Assembly (NCBI RefSeq): GCF_001583495.1
Contig: NZ_LQAQ01000044.1
Location: 1 to 64,000 of the forward strand
DNA: 64,000 nucleotides
DNA from: Flammeovirga sp. SJP92
GTDB taxonomy: Bacteria; Bacteroidota; Bacteroidia; Cytophagales; Flammeovirgaceae
Direction: 5' to 3'
Part shown: in pieces, positions 42,927 through 52,234 of the stretch
Layout: every line of letters starts with the position of its first letter
How positions within the stretch are numbered: position 1 is the first letter of the stretch
The notes under the pieces: model-generated
What the model saw: the letters and a program-made list of their open reading frames with translations, nothing else
Told to the model about the DNA's origin: nothing
Database searches by the model: none
Translations under genes and position numbers: made by a program

Positions 42927-44843
42927 TTAATCCTGTAAGTGGATCAGAGTACTTTCTCTATTCCCAGAATCATCTGTATACCAATCTGAATTTGAAGTTC
43001 CGCCACTTTCAACAAAAGTTCTGAAGTTGAGATAAGCATTTGTAATGTCAATATTCTCATGAGGTGGGTGGAATTTATGAGGCATATGTAATGCCCATGG
43101 ATGACCTGCTGAAGTGGTATAGTTGCCACTATCAGAACCACTAGATCTTAATGATACATCAAACTTCTGAGTAGGTGATCCATTCGTCATATGCACTTCC
43201 CTTGCTCTATTTTGATTGACAAAAATGAAAGGATTAAAATCAGCTACAGGTAAATCTTCAAAAGGTATTGGATTCACAAAAGAGATGACAATATCCATTT
43301 CGTTACTTGTTCTAATAGGACCGCTTCCTTGCACAAGTCCAAAATGATTATCAAAAACAATTACAACTGGTTTATCATCATCAATTCCACTTTCCAGCCC
43401 TTTGATATTTAATGAAGTGACTCCACTTGCAATAGTACTACCACTAACACCACTGATGGAATCACTATGAATTGGCAATTCAATACCAAACCCAGAAGGC
43501 ATTGCGGCTTCAACAGTGCTGACTTCATATTTAGAAAGAACTTCAACAACCTTGTTACTTGCATTTGAAACATAATTGTGTCTGTAATGAATCATAATAT
43601 CATTAAAATCATAATCCCCTTTTTCAGGATATAAATCTTCAAAAGCGTAAGTACCAAAACCATTTTTCCCTGGATTATAATTATTGAAGGCTCTAGCGGG
43701 ATCATTTGGATATTCATCAAAACCATCTACTACGCCATCTCCATCCGCATCAGCACCACCAAAATCATCTTCAGAACATCTAAAAGTACTCAAGTCATTT
43801 ACTTTTCTGTTGAGTTGCTGAGCAATAGTATATGAACCATCATTAATATCCATCTGGATGATTGTAGAATTACTACCATTGGTAGACAGATATAAATTAT
43901 CAAAACGGTCAAAAGTAACCCCTGTAATAGAATAAGGAAAATCATCTGCACTAATTCTTGAAGCAGATACTGCCGTAGAGTCCGCATTGAATGTTAGATG
44001 ATAAAGGCCACCTTTACAAGCTTGGTATAAAGCTCCAGTTGAACTGAATGCAAGGTCTCCAGCACCATGTTTATCGGTTGGAATACCTGAAATAATTAAA
44101 TTTTTCAATACCGTACCATCTATCGGGTTTACAATGGCCAGATGTTGGTTGGAAGCAATAAATAATCTTCCCCGTTCATAGGCCATTCTAGGGTACCCAT
44201 TATGAAAACTTGAACTTGCTGTATTCAATGATGCAATAAAAGTGGATGTACCTGAGGTTCTATCAAAAGCATAAAGATCTCCAGTATTGTCATAATAAAT
44301 GATATCGTTTTCCTGATCGTACCCATTCGCAAAACTTTTTCCGACTAGATTACTGTAGTCCGTTATACTGTAATTACTTTCAAAATTAATTGCAAAAGCT
44401 TCACCACTACCATTAACGGAAAAGAAGATATCTTCACAAGAATTAATTCTTGCGTTTGAACTTTGAGCAATAGATGATTTTTGGCTCAATCTATCAAATG
44501 TAACGGTAGTTTCATCGTCAGAAATGGTATTGATCTCGTACCACTCTACTCCTTTAGCACTTTTAGTGATGTATATTTTATCAACAAAAGATGGAATGGT
44601 CAGCGTATGATTTAAATTTCCAGTTACATCCGAAAGAGCTCGACCTACTCTAATGTAATCACCATTATTACTCACTATATAAAAAGTGATCACACTTTGG
44701 ATTGGATTAAATTTTGACTTCACATCAACTGTCAATGCCTTCACCGTTTTATATTCAAAAGAACTAGGTACATTAATTTCTTCGAAGGTACTGTTTGTTG
44801 TAGCAACAGGTGTTGGATTTGATTGCGAATCATCTTTGACCAC
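42927..44843 (-). CDS. LruC-domain propeller protein, signal peptide cut off by a stop codon
   Basis: The longest open frame starts at GTG 44843 (638 residues) and begins VKDDSQSNP with no signal peptide. In the same frame, 18 codons further upstream encode a hydrophobic stretch ending in LFFEACT, a lipoprotein signal, preceded by ATG TGA at 44903-44898. The protein thus looks like a lipoprotein with a stop at codon 2. Residues ~140-355 form a propeller (PRMAYERGRLFIASNQHLAI), then a calcium-type DADGDGVVDGFDEYPNDP, then an LruC domain from ~385 (GFGTYAFEDLYPEKGDYDFN). LruC proteins are Bacteroidota surface lipoproteins of unclear function. It may be a pseudogene, use a non-standard start, or carry a sequencing error. 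Confidence 0.7.
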   Translation of the reverse strand: MVKDDSQSNPTPVATTNSTFEEINVPSSFEYKTVKALTVDVKSKFNPIQSVITFYIVSNNGDYIRVGRALSDVTGNLNHTLTIPSFVDKIYITKSAKGVEWYEINTISDDETTVTFDRLSQKSSIAQSSNARINSCEDIFFSVNGSGEAFAINFESNYSITDYSNLVGKSFANGYDQENDIIYYDNTGDLYAFDRTSGTSTFIASLNTASSSFHNGYPRMAYERGRLFIASNQHLAIVNPIDGTVLKNLIISGIPTDKHGAGDLAFSSTGALYQACKGGLYHLTFNADSTAVSASRISADDFPYSITGVTFDRFDNLYLSTNGSNSTIIQMDINDGSYTIAQQLNRKVNDLSTFRCSEDDFGGADADGDGVVDGFDEYPNDPARAFNNYNPGKNGFGTYAFEDLYPEKGDYDFNDIMIHYRHNYVSNASNKVVEVLSKYEVSTVEAAMPSGFGIELPIHSDSISGVSGSTIASGVTSLNIKGLESGIDDDKPVVIVFDNHFGLVQGSGPIRTSNEMDIVISFVNPIPFEDLPVADFNPFIFVNQNRAREVHMTNGSPTQKFDVSLRSSGSDSGNYTTSAGHPWALHMPHKFHPPHENIDITNAYLNFRTFVESGGTSNSDWYTDDSGNRESTLIHLQD

Positions 44844-45240
44844 AGTACAGGCCTCAAAAAATAAAGCAAATATAAAAAGGATAAAAAAGTTAGATATTCA
44901 CATGCTGTTTTTAGGTTGTCATGTAAGATTTAAATTAAAAATGAGATTTGGTTTTACTTAAAAAACTTCTTTCAACCTTAAAAACACATTAAGTATAGTA
45001 AAGATTCCCTTTTTTTATGCTAAAACCCTCAATATCCTATGTAAGGTCTATTAAATAATTCTTAGAATAGAACTTATTTCTTGTCAAGAATCAATGAATG
45101 TTACTTGGCTTTTTTGTGGAATGGGAACCTTATTTTAGTTAGTCATAATAGGGTGCAAAAAAAATAGGTGAACATGAGTCTCTTCATATTCACCTATTTG
45201 ATGGTTCAATATTTATTATTTGAATTTATTCTTTTTTATC
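44844..45240. other. Spacer upstream of the LruC gene
   Basis: The 397-bp region holds the disconnected lipoprotein leader of the LruC gene (44844-44903, minus strand) and the flippase terminator (45161-45199). The middle part, ~44930-45150, shows no gene. Confidence 0.6.
45155..45199 (-). terminator. Terminator of the flippase gene
   Basis: AAATAGGTGAA at 45162-45172 pairs perfectly with TTCACCTATTT at 45189-45199. On the minus strand the stem is followed by eight T, and it lies about 40 bases after the flippase stop codon. Confidence 0.85.
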
Positions 45241-46563
45241 TCAAGCATTTCGTAATATCTTATTTCTGAATTGATAGAATAAGTTGATTGCTTCTAGTCG
45301 CATTAATGGTATTATTTTTAATAGGTTTACATTCTCATTTCTTAAATAGAAGATGAAAATTACTACAGCCCCAATAATCTCAGTTACTAATGCAGGTAAC
45401 ACAGTTCCAATTTCGCCCATATAAGCAACCATGAAATAAGAAAGAACAATCAAGATAATACTATTCATGACAACTATATTGGTACTCAACTGAGGCTTAC
45501 CTTTGGCATTAGTATAACTTGCAAAAAAGGCACCTAATGGAGCAAATAAAGAGGTAATTACTAATATGACAAGTAAGTGAAATGAATCAGAATATTGATC
45601 TCCATGCAGTAAAACAATAAAGGGTTTAATCAGAACTAAAAAGCCAATTGATATGGGTAGAATAATCAAATATACTTTGCCAAGTGTTTGGAGAAAGTAT
45701 TTTTTAAATTCTTCCATATCACCTCTTTCATAAAGCTCTACAATTTTAGGATAGAAGCTCAGCTGAATTGCATTGGAGATGGAAAGAATAATTACTAAGT
45801 AACGTTGTGCCAGACCGAGCATGGCCGTGATTTTTAAAGAAATTATTCCTGCAGAAAGGAAAAGTGTCATTTTTGATGAAGCTGTCCCAAACAATGCTTT
45901 CAAAGTACCTTGTTTAGCATAATGCATTATTTCCTTAAATGTCTTTTTATCAAAAGGACTTAAAAATATGGCTTTAAATGGAATAGTGGTTAAGGCAATC
46001 AAGAAAGAAATACCATAGACTGCTACAATCACAAGTACAAGCTCTTGTATATTTAAAGCATTATAATGAACATAGTAAAGTCCCAGTCCTAATAGGGTTA
46101 ATGAAATAAGATTAATGATGACTGCCCTGTAAAGGGTATGTCTACTCTTATGTATATTCTCAACCCACTTCAAACAATTGTTTGTGATGGAAAAGATAGG
46201 GTAGACCATCAAGAAATAAGAAATGTCGGGAAAAATATCAAGAAACCCTGTCAGTACAATCAGTAAACCAATACACGTTTCAATGATAAGTATTGCTATA
46301 ATTACCGTTTTATAGGTTTGGTAAGCTTTTTCATTTTCTTTACCAGATGAAAATTTTACTAAAGCTACATAGGTAACACCTTCTCTAATGTTGATTGAAA
46401 AATTAAAAATAGAGAAAAATATAAACCATAAACCCACATCTTCTGCACTATATTCCCTTGTAATAAAAAATAGAAGGATGTATCCAAATAACAACTCTGA
46501 AACTGTTAGTGAATAGGTGGTGATAAATGGATACTTATTTAAAAATGGTAATAGCTTTTTCAA
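45241..46563 (-). CDS. Wzx-like polysaccharide flippase (MATE/MOP superfamily)
   Basis: The 440-residue protein is almost wholly hydrophobic with about 12-14 predicted membrane segments, beginning YPFITTYSLTVSELLFGYIL and REYSAEDVGLWFIFFSIFNF, the usual start of Wzx/RfbX flippases; an amphipathic middle (GTASSKMTLFLSAGIISLKI) fits the family. It would flip the lipid-linked EPS repeat to the periplasm for the Wzy-like polymerase. No flippase is present inside the EPS operon, and this gene lies 2.4 kb beyond it on the other strand, so it is the likely missing component. It has its own terminator and is divergent from gabD. Confidence 0.85.
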   Translation of the reverse strand: MKKLLPFLNKYPFITTYSLTVSELLFGYILLFFITREYSAEDVGLWFIFFSIFNFSINIREGVTYVALVKFSSGKENEKAYQTYKTVIIAILIIETCIGLLIVLTGFLDIFPDISYFLMVYPIFSITNNCLKWVENIHKSRHTLYRAVIINLISLTLLGLGLYYVHYNALNIQELVLVIVAVYGISFLIALTTIPFKAIFLSPFDKKTFKEIMHYAKQGTLKALFGTASSKMTLFLSAGIISLKITAMLGLAQRYLVIILSISNAIQLSFYPKIVELYERGDMEEFKKYFLQTLGKVYLIILPISIGFLVLIKPFIVLLHGDQYSDSFHLLVILVITSLFAPLGAFFASYTNAKGKPQLSTNIVVMNSIILIVLSYFMVAYMGEIGTVLPALVTEIIGAVVIFIFYLRNENVNLLKIIPLMRLEAINLFYQFRNKILRNA

Positions 46564-46693
46564 TAGTAAAGGTCATAAAGAGTGATAACTACCTAAATAA
46601 TAGTTTTTTTTTGACAATAGTTTAAGTATTGAATGTAGAATTATATAACTACCTTTTATAATACTATTGTATTGTTGAAGTATAATACATATA

Positions 46694-46710
46694 AGTTGCA
46701 AGTTGCAACT
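46694..46710. promoter_or_regulatory. Inverted repeat in the flippase-gabD divergent spacer
   Basis: AGTTGCA at 46694-46700 and TGCAACT at 46704-46710 form a 7-bp inverted repeat with a three-base spacer, also readable as an AGTTGCA direct repeat. Placed between divergent genes, it could be an operator for either. Confidence 0.3.
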
Positions 46711-46843
46711 AATAATTTATATAAAATAATTGAAAGTAGAAGAAGTGGGGCAGATCCTTATGACCACTTTTAGATAAATAGTAATGCATAAATCTTTACG
46801 GTCATTATAAACAAACTTTACTCATTAATTCTTAAATTCGAGA

Positions 46844-48304
46844 ATGATTAATTTAGAAAACACATCCTTATTAAAGGACAAGGCATATATTAATGGAGAT
46901 TGGGTGAAAGCAAAAAACAGTCACACTTTTGAAGTTACCAATCCATTTAATCAAGAAAAACTAGCAGATGTGGCTGATTTAGAGGTAGAAGATATACCCT
47001 TGGTAGTAGATACGGCAAATCACGCTTTTCAAGAATGGAAAAATAAAACGGTTGCTGAAAGAGCTTCAATTCTTAGAAAATGGTATGAACTTCAATTAGA
47101 AAATGCGGAGGACTTAGCGAAGATTTTAACTGCTGAACAAGGTAAACCATTAGCTGAAGCTTTAGGAGAAATTAAGTATGGGGCTTCATTTGTAGAATGG
47201 TTTGCTGAAGAAGCCCGTAGAGTTTATGGAGACGTTATTCCTGGTCATGGGGAGGATAAAAGAATAGTTGTCATTAAACAACCAATTGGTGTAGTGGTGG
47301 CTATCACACCATGGAATTTTCCAAATGCGATGATTACAAGAAAAGTTGCTCCCGCATTAGCAGCAGGTTGTTCTGTAATCATAAAGCCTTCAGAAGAAAC
47401 GCCATTATCAGCATTAGCTTTAGCGGTTTTAGCAGAGCAAGCTGGCATACCAAAAGGAGTCTTCAATATCATCACAACAACAAACGCATCAAAAGTAGGG
47501 CAGGTTTTGACTGATAGTCCAATCATTAAGAAATTATCTTTTACAGGTTCAACAGCTGTTGGGAAGCAACTTATGCGTCAATCTGCTGATACTGTGAAGA
47601 AAGTATCTCTTGAATTGGGAGGAAATGCTCCTTTTATCGTTTTTGATGATGCAGACTTAGAAGATGCTGTACAGGGAGCAATTGCATCAAAATATAGAAA
47701 TGCTGGACAGACTTGTGTTTGTGCTAATAGAATTTATGTTCAAGATGGAATTTATGAAGCATTTGTTGATAAATTTACCAAGCAAGTTCGTCTATTGAAA
47801 GTAGGAAATGGATTGGATGAAGGTGTTGAAATTGGACCTTTAATTAATTCGAAAGCGGTAAGTAAGGTGAATCATTTGATTGATGATGCCCTAAGTAAAG
47901 GAGGAAAAATAATATTAGGTGCGAAAAGTGAATCAAAACCCAATACGCTTTACCCTCCAGTTATTATTAGTGGCGCAACTTCTGAAATGAAACTTGCACA
48001 CGAAGAAATCTTTGGTCCTGTTGCTCCTATTTTTAAATTCGAAACAGACGAAGAAGTAATTAAAGCCGCCAATAATACTGAATATGGTTTGGCATCCTAT
48101 TTTTATGGTAATAATATGAAGAGAATTTGGAAGGTAGCCGAAAGTCTAGAATATGGAATGGTAGGCATTAATACTGGAATGATCTCTACCGCAGTTGCTC
48201 CTTTTGGTGGTATTAAAGAAAGTGGTAATGGGAGAGAGGGATCAAAATATGGAATGGATGACTTTCTAGAAATCAAATACCTGTGTTTTGGAGGTGTTGT
48301 TTAA
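46844..48304 (+). CDS. gabD: NAD(P)-dependent succinate-semialdehyde dehydrogenase
   Basis: The 486-residue aldehyde dehydrogenase has [61 protein letters not shown] (catalytic Glu257) and [15 protein letters not shown] with catalytic Cys291. The GQTCVCANR sequence, with a second Cys two residues on, is characteristic of GabD-type succinate-semialdehyde dehydrogenases. It oxidises succinate semialdehyde to succinate in the GABA shunt. No GABA transaminase gene is near, so the substrate may arise from other pathways. Glutarate-semialdehyde use is also possible. The terminator at 48376 ends the transcript. Confidence 0.9.
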   Translation: MINLENTSLLKDKAYINGDWVKAKNSHTFEVTNPFNQEKLADVADLEVEDIPLVVDTANHAFQEWKNKTVAERASILRKWYELQLENAEDLAKILTAEQGKPLAEALGEIKYGASFVEWFAEEARRVYGDVIPGHGEDKRIVVIKQPIGVVVAITPWNFPNAMITRKVAPALAAGCSVIIKPSEETPLSALALAVLAEQAGIPKGVFNIITTTNASKVGQVLTDSPIIKKLSFTGSTAVGKQLMRQSADTVKKVSLELGGNAPFIVFDDADLEDAVQGAIASKYRNAGQTCVCANRIYVQDGIYEAFVDKFTKQVRLLKVGNGLDEGVEIGPLINSKAVSKVNHLIDDALSKGGKIILGAKSESKPNTLYPPVIISGATSEMKLAHEEIFGPVAPIFKFETDEEVIKAANNTEYGLASYFYGNNMKRIWKVAESLEYGMVGINTGMISTAVAPFGGIKESGNGREGSKYGMDDFLEIKYLCFGGVV

Positions 48305-48611
48305 TATCAATCTAATAGTTTAAATTTTCTTCTATTGAATTAAAACTTTTCAATATTTAATATTTTTAAAATAATAAAATCCTCACTATCCGTTTTTGTT
48401 AAGGTCACAGTGAGGGTTTTATTTTGATAAACTATATTGAAGTAAATATCCTATGATATATTAAATATTCATTTAATATATATTTAATCGATTATATGAA
48501 TTAATGTAATAGTTAAATAACCGTTTTATAAAATATGTAAGTATGTAATAACTATTCAAATGATTAATTATTTTGAAGTTTTATTTCCATTTTTTAGTAT
48601 ATTTTTGTGAA
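48305..48611. other. Spacer after gabD
   Basis: The 307-bp stretch contains the gabD terminator and, at 48456-48481, a perfect 11-bp inverted repeat (ATATATTAAAT / ATTTAATATAT) with a four-base spacer. The rest is AT-rich without an apparent gene. Confidence 0.55.
48376..48425 (+). terminator. gabD terminator
   Basis: AAAATCCTCACT at 48376-48387 pairs with AGTGAGGGTTTT at 48409-48420, one G:T pair, followed by ATTTTG. Confidence 0.8.
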
Positions 48612-48911
48612 ATGAAATTTTTATGGATTGATGGCGAGAAAGTTGAAATTAATGATCGGGATAAGACATTGGTAGATACTATTAGAAGTGCAAAAAAAAG
48701 CATTACAGCACCTTGTTACAGAACTTTAAGACAATTTGGAACTTGTAACTCCTGTTTAGTGGAAATAAATGGGGAGAAAAAATTGGCTTGTGGCAACCCT
48801 CCTGTTTGTGAAGAAGAGATTGTTTTAAATAGAGCCGATTTGATAGAGGAGAGGAAGCAAAAAGTAAAAGTATTTAAGAAACATAAAGAGATGATGGAGA
48901 AATACCTATAA
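48612..48911 (+). CDS. 2Fe-2S ferredoxin-like protein (Fer2_4 type)
   Basis: The ATG at 48612 (MKFLWIDGEKVEIND) gives 99 residues; an upstream TTG in frame at 48573 would add a Phe-rich tail without function. The pattern APCYRTLRQFGTCNSCLVEI...KKLACGNP has four Cys spaced like the N-terminal 2Fe-2S domain of NADH dehydrogenase subunit G and related oxidoreductases ('C...G.C..C.VE....ac'). A single 2Fe-2S cluster for electron transfer is therefore likely. The tail is charged and helical (IEERKQKVKVFKKHKEMMEK). No partner oxidoreductase gene is nearby. Confidence 0.78.
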   Translation: MKFLWIDGEKVEINDRDKTLVDTIRSAKKSITAPCYRTLRQFGTCNSCLVEINGEKKLACGNPPVCEEEIVLNRADLIEERKQKVKVFKKHKEMMEKYL

Positions 48912-48928
48912 TATAATTTGTTGTGAAA

Positions 48929-50422
48929 TCAATAAACATAAAATTTCATATCCACTGCTTCATCAACAGTAATAACTCTAAAAACATAGATTCCAACAGG
49001 TGGAGATTGCGGTAAGGTGTAACTCGTAATAAAATCACCTTCAAGGTCTACAGTTAGTATTATTTCATCCATAATTTTACCACTTGATGAAATAATAAAA
49101 GCTTTTACAGTTTGATTCGTTTTTACACCAAATATTTCAATCTTGATGTTTGTTCCTTTGGTAACAACATTAGGATACATTCTGGCAGAAATTTGCCCAC
49201 TATTGTTCGAGATATTGATCGGGCCGTAGATTGTAGAATTTCCATCAAAATCAACTTGTTTTAAACGGTAATAAGGGAGAAGAGATATGGAATCGACATA
49301 AGAATAAGATGTGGGCGTACTAATATTTCCGGCTCCTTTTACAGTATCTATTGTAACCCACAAGTCATTGTTTACAGAGTTCTGGATTTCAAAGTGTTTA
49401 TTATTGATTTCAGTAGCAGTTTCCCAATATAACGTATTTCGTCCCGAGGAGGCGACACCATAAAACTGAGTTAATTCAACAGGGAGGTCTTCTTCATTGA
49501 TCAATTTACAGATTTGATTATTAGGGGAATTTTCTCTGCATTTACTATCGTCACTAATCGTACACTTGGTGTCTGGTCCAAACTGAAGTTTACCATTTAT
49601 AGTGGGGTTGATATTTTTGTTACAGGTCAGAAAAACATTTCCGGATATGATCAAACAACCTGTTTCGTCTACGTAAATTGTTTCTTTTCCAAAAAAATCG
49701 ACAGACTGTTCAATGAGTAAAATGCCGTAAACATTTATTGTTCCACCACCACCGTTATCAGAAGTGACATTGCCTTTGATACGACCGTTTCCATGTTCTC
49801 CAATTTCTAATATTGCTTTGCCTTCATTTCTAAAATCACCATCAATGACAAGTTCACCATCTGAATAATAAGTACTGTTTCCGCCATTCAATGAGTTCAA
49901 ATCTCCTCCAATCTTGGAAACACCTCCTTCATTTACAACAAATTGATTATTTGCATTGTTAAAGGTAAGATCATTTTCAACGTTCAATGTACCGTTTACA
50001 TTGAACTTGATAAGGCTACCATCAAAAGCAACACCTTCTTTTATGTTTAACTCACCATCAACATCAAAGCCAGTAGTGACATTACCTTGTAATACAATCT
50101 TGAAAGAGGCACTTCCATTTTTACCGATTTCTAAACGAAAGTTTTGTCTGATTAAAGCGTAGGTAAGCTGACTGCTGATTTCATCAAGATCAAAGTCAAT
50201 TTTTAAATATTCAAGCTTGAGCTTTGTGTTATTAACAAGTATGACATCCTTATCAGAAGGCCAGTTATTATTTTTATCACCTTCAACATAGGTCCAATTC
50301 TCCTCATTTTTCCAATCTTCAAGCGACAAATATTCTTCTTGATTTGGAGTAAATGTAGTTTGAGCAAAAGATTGTTGAGTACAATAAATAGTAAAAATAA
50401 AAAGAAGATAAGCTGATCTCAT
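48929..50422 (-). CDS. T9SS type A cargo with beta-helix-like repeats
   Basis: The 497-residue protein has a signal peptide (YLLFIFTIYCTQQSFAQ). Residues ~90-300 are short imperfect repeats of the 'G.l.i.gd..n.G.' kind (ELNIKEGVAFDGSLIKFNVN), consistent with a right-handed beta-helix. Residues ~315-405 contain the Bacteroidota segment LPVELTQFYG...LYWETATEINNKHFEIQ. The C-terminal ~80 residues are a type A sorting domain (MYPNVVTKGTNIKIEI...SSSGKIMDEI...GIYVFRVIT). It should be secreted by the T9SS and linked to the surface. Ligand unknown. It is convergent with the ferredoxin gene with only 17 bp between stops. Confidence 0.88.
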   Translation of the reverse strand: MRSAYLLFIFTIYCTQQSFAQTTFTPNQEEYLSLEDWKNEENWTYVEGDKNNNWPSDKDVILVNNTKLKLEYLKIDFDLDEISSQLTYALIRQNFRLEIGKNGSASFKIVLQGNVTTGFDVDGELNIKEGVAFDGSLIKFNVNGTLNVENDLTFNNANNQFVVNEGGVSKIGGDLNSLNGGNSTYYSDGELVIDGDFRNEGKAILEIGEHGNGRIKGNVTSDNGGGGTINVYGILLIEQSVDFFGKETIYVDETGCLIISGNVFLTCNKNINPTINGKLQFGPDTKCTISDDSKCRENSPNNQICKLINEEDLPVELTQFYGVASSGRNTLYWETATEINNKHFEIQNSVNNDLWVTIDTVKGAGNISTPTSYSYVDSISLLPYYRLKQVDFDGNSTIYGPINISNNSGQISARMYPNVVTKGTNIKIEIFGVKTNQTVKAFIISSSGKIMDEIILTVDLEGDFITSYTLPQSPPVGIYVFRVITVDEAVDMKFYVY

Positions 50423-50650
50423 GGCTATTTGTATTTATAAAATCAGGTGTTGTAAATATGTAGGTTGAATATAGACAATTGTAAAATTATCAATATGATT
50501 GTCTTGAATTAAGAATAAAAGATATTGGTTAAGTGATTAAAAAAGTAAAGAAATAAATTGATCAAAACTTGTGAAGTAAAGTTGAATGAAGAATAATTTT
50601 CAGGTCTATGGTAACGTTAGCTCCTTTTTTATAATGATATTCAACAAATA

Positions 50651-50673
50651 GGGAGGAACGGTATGTTCCTCCC
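50651..50673 (-). terminator. Terminator of the small-protein pair
   Basis: GGGAGGAAC at 50651-50659 pairs perfectly with GTTCCTCCC at 50665-50673. On the minus strand it follows the 57-residue gene by 15 bases, though only a short T-rich tail follows. Confidence 0.75.
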
Positions 50674-50687
50674 CAAAAAGGAATAAA

Positions 50688-50861
50688 TTATGCGACCACT
50701 AATCCTCTTGCTTCTAAAACATCTTTTAGAGCGGCAATTAGACTTTGATTGTGGTGAGAAACCTTATGTCCCACTTTTTTGAAAATTCGAACTAGAGACT
50801 GATCATCTAAAGTTGAATAATGATCTACGAATTGGATGTAAATGTCTTGTGCTAAACTCAT
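50688..50861 (-). CDS. 57-residue small protein, paralog of its neighbour
   Basis: An open frame of 57 residues (MSLAQDIYIQFVDHYSTLDD... ending in EARGLVVA) starts at ATG 50861, 12 bases after the stop of the 84-residue gene. The two align along their length: M-S/T-L, Y-x-Q-x-V, S-T-L, L-V/I, F, AL, R at corresponding positions. That conservation, the tight spacing and the terminator right after it argue for a real gene. No known domain; probably a small helical protein. Confidence 0.62.
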   Translation of the reverse strand: MSLAQDIYIQFVDHYSTLDDQSLVRIFKKVGHKVSHHNQSLIAALKDVLEARGLVVA

Positions 50862-50873
50862 GGTAATAGAAAA

Positions 50874-51128
50874 TTAAAGGGTTGAAAGTTGATTATCAAT
50901 TAGTTTTACTCTCCTTTTGATAGAGAGTCTTCCGTTTTTTATGATCAAACGGTCATCCTTAAAATTTCTTTTACTGATTTCATCATTGAGGGCACCAAGA
51001 AACTCTCCTCTTGGATTACTCCAAGTGGTATTTCCAACTTCAGCATTGAATGTATCAATTAATGCTTCGTTACGTAGTGTTGAAAGTTCTTTGACTTTCT
51101 GAGTGTAGAATTCTTCTTTTAATGTCAT
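50874..51128 (-). CDS. 84-residue small protein with basic C-terminus
   Basis: The ATG at 51128 (MTLKEEFYTQKVKELSTLRN) is preferred to one at 51170 because it aligns with the start of the neighbouring 57-residue paralog. The first ~57 residues are helical; the extra C-terminal ~27 are basic (KDDRLIIKNGRLSIKRRVKL). No known domain is recognised. It lies behind a leader with stable hairpins (51190-51242), and the pair ends at the terminator at 50651. Confidence 0.62.
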   Translation of the reverse strand: MTLKEEFYTQKVKELSTLRNEALIDTFNAEVGNTTWSNPRGEFLGALNDEISKRNFKDDRLIIKNGRLSIKRRVKLIDNQLSTL

Positions 51129-51189
51129 TTTTTTCAGATTATAAAGTGAATAATCATTGAATGACATCAAGAAAAAACGTGAAAATTAA

Positions 51190-51242
51190 GTGGGGGTAGG
51201 TTTTTGTCCTTCCTACGGACCACATCGTTTTTACCACCGTGG
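51190..51242 (-). ncRNA. Structured mRNA leader candidate
   Basis: In the 5' leader of the small-protein pair, GTGG (51190-51193) pairs with CCAC (51220-51223) and GTAGG (51196-51200) with CCTAC (51212-51216). An adjacent CCAC-C-GTGG lies at 51234-51242. The helices are G/C-rich in an AT-rich area. This could be a regulatory leader; no known riboswitch consensus was recognised. Confidence 0.4.
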
Positions 51243-51379
51243 ATTATACTCGGTTGGTATCCATTCAAGGATTCTTGATGATGACACAAAGTTAGATTAT
51301 TTTTATTTTAATTTCAAAATATACAATCAAAAGAATTTATCTTTAGTGTTGCAAAGTATTGAATACATGGTATTTATAC

Positions 51380-52012
51380 TTAGATGTATAGATTCAACTC
51401 TGTGAAATTATAGATTTCATCTACTGAAAAAATATCATATAATTTCTCAGCTGTAATGAGCCTTGGACCTCTATTATCTATTGTCACAGCCAACCTGTCT
51501 TTCAATAATGAAGTGAGATACTGCTCAGACTCAGTCCAGTTAGATTGATAATTTAAATCTGCAATAAGATTATTTTGATCGGCCTCTTCACTTGAAGGAA
51601 CATCATATTGATCAAAAGGATAATGCTTATCCAATAAGTGCTTGTAAATACGGTTGACTTCAATTTGTCCTTGTTGACTTTCACTTAAATGTGTCAACAT
51701 TGCTTTCAACCAAAGTAAGCCACTAAAATCTTTGTTATCTCTGATAATGAAAATGTTATGCCAGTATTGGTTGATGTTTTTAGCTAAGATTTCCATAAAA
51801 ACACCCACAACCCAGCTCTTCTTTTCTCTATGTTTATGATACCCTTTTCTTTCAATATCTTTCAGTGATTTTGCGAGTGCCTGAAGGATGTCATTTTTAA
51901 GATCTTCAATATACAAGTCAGTATAGGGGAAGTGTTCTTTGGCATACCTTTTCCAAACTTGAAATATTTTTTCTCCTTTTTCAGGTAAATCATTGATGGG
52001 AGATAGATCCAT
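51380..52012 (-). CDS. Cytoplasmic protein of unknown function
   Basis: The 210-residue product has no signal, membrane segment or motif that I recognise. It is predominantly helical and rich in Lys, Glu and aromatic residues (FQVWKRYAKEHFPYTDLYIE). The region LYIEDLKNDILQALAKSLKD could be a protein-interaction helix pair. It is transcribed away from the TPR protein gene; the small-protein pair follows about 250 bp downstream in the same direction. Confidence 0.65.
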   Translation of the reverse strand: MDLSPINDLPEKGEKIFQVWKRYAKEHFPYTDLYIEDLKNDILQALAKSLKDIERKGYHKHREKKSWVVGVFMEILAKNINQYWHNIFIIRDNKDFSGLLWLKAMLTHLSESQQGQIEVNRIYKHLLDKHYPFDQYDVPSSEEADQNNLIADLNYQSNWTESEQYLTSLLKDRLAVTIDNRGPRLITAEKLYDIFSVDEIYNFTELNLYI

Positions 52013-52234
52013 AATTAAAATTGATTAATTCCATTAAATTTTATCAAAAATAGAATATTAGGGATAAATTTTCTTCATTCTTTGTTAGAAATATAAATTA
52101 CGGCAAGAAAATTATACTATTCTAAGAATATAATTCATTGAAGAAGCAAGTTCAATAAGATAATTATTAACTCATCGCTACAATGTTTATATTTATTTAG
52201 ATAAAGTACGTTACTAATACCCAAAACGATCCTT

